A DNA stretch of 8,270 nt from JAZDLC01 sp043802345 (GTDB lineage: Bacteria > Planctomycetota > B15-G4 > JADJEK01). The DNA is taken from assembly GCA_043802345.1 (NCBI GenBank), contig JAZDLC010000390.1, forward strand, positions 1 through 8,270, in the 5' to 3' direction. Position numbers and translations under genes: made by a program. Below are positions 5,560-8,270 of the stretch, piece after piece; the stretch's first letter is position 1, and every line of letters starts with the position of its first letter. Below the pieces are notes generated by a model. That model worked only from the letters and a program-made list of their open reading frames with translations, ran no database searches and had not been told where the DNA came from.

Positions 5560-6828
5560 ATGGGTCTTTACGAGGAATTCGAGTGGCGGGGAATGGTCCA
5601 GGATGCGACGCAGGGCCTGCGGGAGCTGCTGTCTTGCGGCAAGGTGGCGGCCTACGTCGGGTTCGACCCCACCGCGGATTCGCTGCACGTGGGTTCCCTG
5701 CTGCCTTTGACCGTTCTGACCCGCCTGCAGCGGTTTGGCCATCATGTGGTCGCTGTCGTGGGTGGCGGCACCGGCATGATCGGGGATCCGAGCGGCAAGT
5801 CGGACGAGCGCAATCTGCTGAACGAGGAGCAGATCGCGGCGAATGCGCGGGGCATCCAGGCCCAGATCGCCCGCTTCCTCGACTTCGACCGCGCGGACAA
5901 TCCGGGCCGGATGGTCAACAACCTGGAGTGGTTGGGCGCGTTTCGCATGGTCGACTTCCTGCGGGATGTCGGCAAGAACTTCACCGTCAACTACATGATC
6001 GCCAAGGAATCGGTGAAGCGGCGGTTGGGATCGGAGCAGGGCATCTCCTACACGGAGTTCAGCTACCTGATCCTGCAGGCGTACGACTTCCTGGCGCTTC
6101 ACGATCGCCACGGCGTGATTCTCCAGGTGGGCGGCAGCGACCAGTGGGGCAACATCACCGCCGGGATCGATCTGATAAGATCGCAACGGGCGAAGAAGGC
6201 GCACGGACTGGTCCACCCGTTGGTGACCTCCGCCACGGGCGTGAAGTTCGGCAAGACCGAGGAGGGCACGGTCTGGCTCGACCCGAAGCGGACCTCTCCC
6301 TACCGCTTCTACCAGTTCTGGATGAATACCGCCGACAGCGACGTCATCCAGTACCTGAAGTTCTTCAGCTTCCTGGAGGAGCCGGAGATCCAGGCCCTCG
6401 AACAGGCACACCTGCAGGCCCCTCATCAGCGCGCCGCGCACAGGCGGCTGGCGGAAGAAGTCACCCGCATGGTCCATGGGGAAGAGGCGTTGGGCCGGGC
6501 TCAGCGGGCGACCGAGATCTTCTTTGGGGCCGAACTGGACGATCTGGACCTCGGCGAGACGCTTGAACTGTTCGCCGACGTGCCTTCCACGAGCATGAGC
6601 AGGGACGAGTTCGGTTCCGGCGTTTCGATCGTCGACATGCTGGTCGCGACGGGCGTGGCAAAAGGAAGGAAGGACGCGCGCCGCTCCATCGAAGGCGGCG
6701 GCATCTACGTCAACAACCGGCGGGTCGAAGATGCCGATGCTCGTTTTTCACCGGAGCAGGCGATCGGCTCCGAGCTATTCGTGCTGCGCAAGGGGAAGAA
6801 GGCGTATCACCTGCTCAGGATCGAGTAG
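5560..6828 (+). CDS. tyrS: Tyrosyl-tRNA synthetase
   Basis: A 422-residue class I aminoacyl-tRNA synthetase that charges tRNA-Tyr with tyrosine in the cytoplasm; the length is normal for the bacterial TyrS. Visible landmarks are the nucleotide and tyrosine site YVGFDPTADSLHVGSL (32-47), GTGMIGDPSGK (70-80), YTEFSYLILQAYD (164-176) and QVGGSDQWGNITAG (189-202). KFGKT (229-233) takes the place of KMSKS. A C-terminal S4 RNA-binding domain spans about 355-420 (VSIVDMLVATGVAKGRKDAR, GGIYVNNRRV). The HIGH signature reads H-V-G-S, a variant I recall from other bacterial TyrS enzymes, so it is not a defect. The open frame continues far upstream of 5560, but that stretch is antisense to the AmmeMemoRadiSam gene and is not coding. 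It leads a three-gene unit with the ferrochelatase-like gene and a lipoprotein gene. Confidence 0.97.
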   Translation: MGLYEEFEWRGMVQDATQGLRELLSCGKVAAYVGFDPTADSLHVGSLLPLTVLTRLQRFGHHVVAVVGGGTGMIGDPSGKSDERNLLNEEQIAANARGIQAQIARFLDFDRADNPGRMVNNLEWLGAFRMVDFLRDVGKNFTVNYMIAKESVKRRLGSEQGISYTEFSYLILQAYDFLALHDRHGVILQVGGSDQWGNITAGIDLIRSQRAKKAHGLVHPLVTSATGVKFGKTEEGTVWLDPKRTSPYRFYQFWMNTADSDVIQYLKFFSFLEEPEIQALEQAHLQAPHQRAAHRRLAEEVTRMVHGEEALGRAQRATEIFFGAELDDLDLGETLELFADVPSTSMSRDEFGSGVSIVDMLVATGVAKGRKDARRSIEGGGIYVNNRRVEDADARFSPEQAIGSELFVLRKGKKAYHLLRIE

Positions 6829-6853
6829 CAGGACGTTCTGGCAAGGCGTCCGC

Positions 6854-6859
6854 AAGGAG
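6854..6859 (+). promoter_or_regulatory. Ribosome binding site supporting a GTG start
   Basis: AAGGAG is seven bases before GTG at 6867, a near-ideal arrangement. It supports the GTG as the start of the ferrochelatase-like gene rather than any later codon. The whole tyrS-to-gene gap is only 38 bases and contains no terminator. Confidence 0.8.
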
Positions 6860-6866
6860 TCGTCCC

Positions 6867-7925
6867 GTGACCATCGTCGTTCGCAGGCATCTGGATCTCC
6901 TGGACCGGGACGGCCCGCCGGGTGCGGCCGAGGTCTGCGTGGTGCTGCTCCACCTGGGCGGGCCTTTGAGCCTGGAATCGGTGGAGCCGTTCTATGTCGA
7001 CGACTGGTCCGGCCCGGGCTCGGGCAGTGGGGGCTTCTCGCTTCAATCCAGGCGGGATGCCGCGAGGCAGGCGTTCGAGGCGGTCCGGGACCAGCTCACC
7101 GCTGACTACCAGCGGCTCGGCGGCGGCTCGCCGGTGAACGATCTGGTCTCCCAGCAAGCGCGGGCGCTCGAGAACTGCCTCTGCCATCGTCCCGTGATGG
7201 CGGCTTCTCGCGGCGGGCGGTTTCGGGTGTTTCCCGGCTTCCGTTTCGGCACCCCTGACATCGCCTCGGCGGTGGCCGCGGCCAGGGAGACGGGTGCTGA
7301 CCGGGTGATCGGCATTCCGCTCTACTCTCTGCCAGCCGTGTCGACCACTGGGGCGTGCGTGCCGGAGTTTCAGAAGGCGTGCGAGCAGCACGGGTATCAG
7401 GGCAGGAACCTCGTGATCGAGCCGTTCTCGGAGCGGCCCGAGTTCCAGGGCGCCACGGCGGTCCGCCTCCGCCGCACGCTCGATCTGATTCCGGAAGAGC
7501 TGAGGGCCGAGGCTGCCGTTCTGTTCTCGGTTGTGTCGGAGCCCCTCGGCCGGAAGGGGATCGCCCGGTTCCTCGAGCAGGTCGAGGCGGCCGCGCAGGC
7601 GATTCTGGCCGGCGCGGGAGTGGACGAGTCGAGGAGCGCGGTCGCCTTCCTGGATCGTGGCGGGCCCGGCCGCTGGCTCGAGCCGGCTTTGCGAGCGGTG
7701 GCGGCGGCGCGGGTCGAGGGCGGAAACCGGGCGCTGGTGGTCTTGCCGCTGGGGTGGGTCACCGACGACTTCGAGACCCTGCACGAACTCGACATGCGCG
7801 TACCCGCGGAGCTCTCCGCGCTGGGGATCGAGAAGTACCGCCGGGTCCCCCTGTTCAATGCGGATCCCGAGTTCATCCAGCTTCTGGCGCAGTTCGTGAC
7901 GGAACGGCTCGGGGAGGCTTCATGA
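6867..7925 (+). CDS. Ferrochelatase-family protein lacking the expected catalytic histidine
   Basis: A 352-residue protein resembling HemH/CpfC ferrochelatases, which insert ferrous iron into protoporphyrin or coproporphyrin. Matches in order: VVLLHLGGPLSLESVEPF (25-42), YQRLGGGSPVNDLVSQQA (81-98), FPGFRFGTPDI (122-132), GADRVIGIPLYSLPAVSTTG (143-162), AVAFLDRGGPGRWLEP (258-273) and VVLPLGWVTDDFETLHELD (291-309). The order, spacing and overall length are normal for the family. Glu303, corresponding to the active-site glutamate of the F(V/I)SDH.E.L..ID region, is kept. The segment that usually reads F-S-A-H-(S/G)-L-P reads F-S-V-V-S-E-P at 220-226. The essential metal-site histidine is therefore Val223. 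A glycine/serine-rich insertion replaces part of the porphyrin-lip region near 48-57. The protein may be a paralogue with another substrate, a non-catalytic porphyrin binder, or an enzyme with a relocated ligand. No other heme gene is visible here. No hemH symbol is given for this reason. It is probably co-transcribed with tyrS. Confidence 0.8.
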   Translation: MTIVVRRHLDLLDRDGPPGAAEVCVVLLHLGGPLSLESVEPFYVDDWSGPGSGSGGFSLQSRRDAARQAFEAVRDQLTADYQRLGGGSPVNDLVSQQARALENCLCHRPVMAASRGGRFRVFPGFRFGTPDIASAVAAARETGADRVIGIPLYSLPAVSTTGACVPEFQKACEQHGYQGRNLVIEPFSERPEFQGATAVRLRRTLDLIPEELRAEAAVLFSVVSEPLGRKGIARFLEQVEAAAQAILAGAGVDESRSAVAFLDRGGPGRWLEPALRAVAAARVEGGNRALVVLPLGWVTDDFETLHELDMRVPAELSALGIEKYRRVPLFNADPEFIQLLAQFVTERLGEAS

Positions 7926-8270
7926 GGCGTGCGCCGGTGGGGCTCCTGTGGCTCTGTCTGCTCCCGGCCTGCGCCGGACCGGCAGAGGATGCCGTGCGCG
8001 TGGCCGGTCCGGTCGAGCGGATTTCCGGTCACACCGTCTCGCTCCGCATCATGGAGGATGGCGATCACGTCGATCTCGATCTGGCAAGGCGCCGGCTCGC
8101 GCTCTACCTCGATTCGCCCAGAGAGAGCGAGTTGTTCTCGGAGCGGCCGATCCGGCTCGAGGAACTCCCGGTGCCTTTCGGGTGCTGCTGGCTCCGCGTG
8201 GCGGACGACGTGACCTCCATTCCGTGCCTGGTGACACCGCTGGGACGTCTGGTCCTCTGCCGTCTCGATG
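7922..8270 (+). CDS. Predicted lipoprotein of unknown function (cut by right window edge)
   Basis: ATG at 7922 overlaps the TGA of the ferrochelatase-like gene in an ATGA junction, so translation of the two is probably coupled; GGGGAGG (7911-7917) lies four bases upstream. The visible 116 residues start with MRRAPVGLLWLCLLPAC, a basic start, a hydrophobic core and a lipobox-like L-P-A-C with Cys17 as the lipid site. Alanine at +2 is compatible with the outer membrane. The mature part reads as short beta strands (RVAGPVERISGHTVSL at 26-41), with a possible Cys-Cys-Trp feature (FGCCWLRV at 93-100) and further cysteines at 108 and 116 or nearby. I do not recognise the family. The beta-rich pattern could be an OB-like or carboxypeptidase-like fold, but this is a guess. 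The close coupling suggests a functional link with the ferrochelatase-like protein. Confidence 0.75.
   Translation, partial: MRRAPVGLLWLCLLPACAGPAEDAVRVAGPVERISGHTVSLRIMEDGDHVDLDLARRRLALYLDSPRESELFSERPIRLEELPVPFGCCWLRVADDVTSIPCLVTPLGRLVLCRLD

Noticed and set aside
5602..5760. H-V-G-S instead of the usual H-I-G-H in tyrS as a possible defect.
   Set aside because: Variants of this motif with serine at the last position are familiar from other bacterial tyrosyl-tRNA synthetases, and all other motifs are intact.
5542..6477. Long minus-strand frame of 311 codons opposite tyrS.
   Set aside because: It is the antisense shadow of a certain tyrS. The length comes from GC-rich codon bias.
6807..7784. 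Minus-strand frame of 325 codons opposite the ferrochelatase-like gene.
   Set aside because: The plus strand carries clear ferrochelatase-family motifs, a ribosome site and operon spacing. The opposite frame shows no family features.
1..8270. CRISPR array, tRNA or rRNA gene, insertion sequence or phage genes.
   Set aside because: I saw no regularly spaced repeats, tRNA-like clover leaf, transposase motifs or terminal inverted repeats anywhere in the window.

Overview
The window is GC-rich DNA whose genes look Gram-negative. Two predicted lipoproteins sit at its edges, and anchored beta-propeller phytases and an AmmeMemoRadiSam protein lie between them. GC-rich third positions, GTG start use and the gene mix would suit Myxococcota, Acidobacteriota or a related uncultured lineage. 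Nothing in the sequence fixes the taxon, so this is only a suggestion.

Left part, minus strand (positions 1-5475). Reading in the direction of transcription, an AMMECR1/LigB-type AmmeMemoRadiSam protein (5475 to 4123) comes first. After a 199-base gap comes a two-gene unit. Its first gene (3923 to 1698) encodes a 741-residue fusion of a CDP-glycerol glycerophosphotransferase-like domain, a transmembrane helix and a beta-propeller phytase domain. Its second gene (1678 to 578) encodes a stand-alone, membrane-anchored beta-propeller phytase of 366 residues, 19 bases further on. The stand-alone phytase aligns without a gap to residues 376-741 of the fusion, including the membrane helix and the C-terminus. 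The fused copy therefore looks like a tandem duplicate joined to an upstream transferase gene. The fused copy has lost several residues expected in the phytase active site, while the stand-alone copy keeps them. A 359-base non-coding stretch follows, with a perfect 15-bp hairpin and a likely promoter. It leads to the start of a DUF4920-like lipoprotein cut by the left edge.

Right part, plus strand (5493-8270). A probable promoter at 5493-5522 drives tyrosyl-tRNA synthetase (tyrS). A ferrochelatase-family gene follows 38 bases later with a GTG start. An unrecognised lipoprotein then overlaps the ferrochelatase-like stop codon by four bases and runs off the right edge. The ferrochelatase-like protein has the family landmarks, but valine stands where the catalytic histidine is expected.

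The most unusual element is the transferase-phytase fusion beside its own unfused paralogue. It predicts one protein with a cytoplasmic polyol-phosphate-transferase-like domain and an extracytoplasmic, probably catalytically impaired phytase fold, made together with an intact phytase. A role in making, sensing or recycling a phosphate-containing envelope polymer is inference only.
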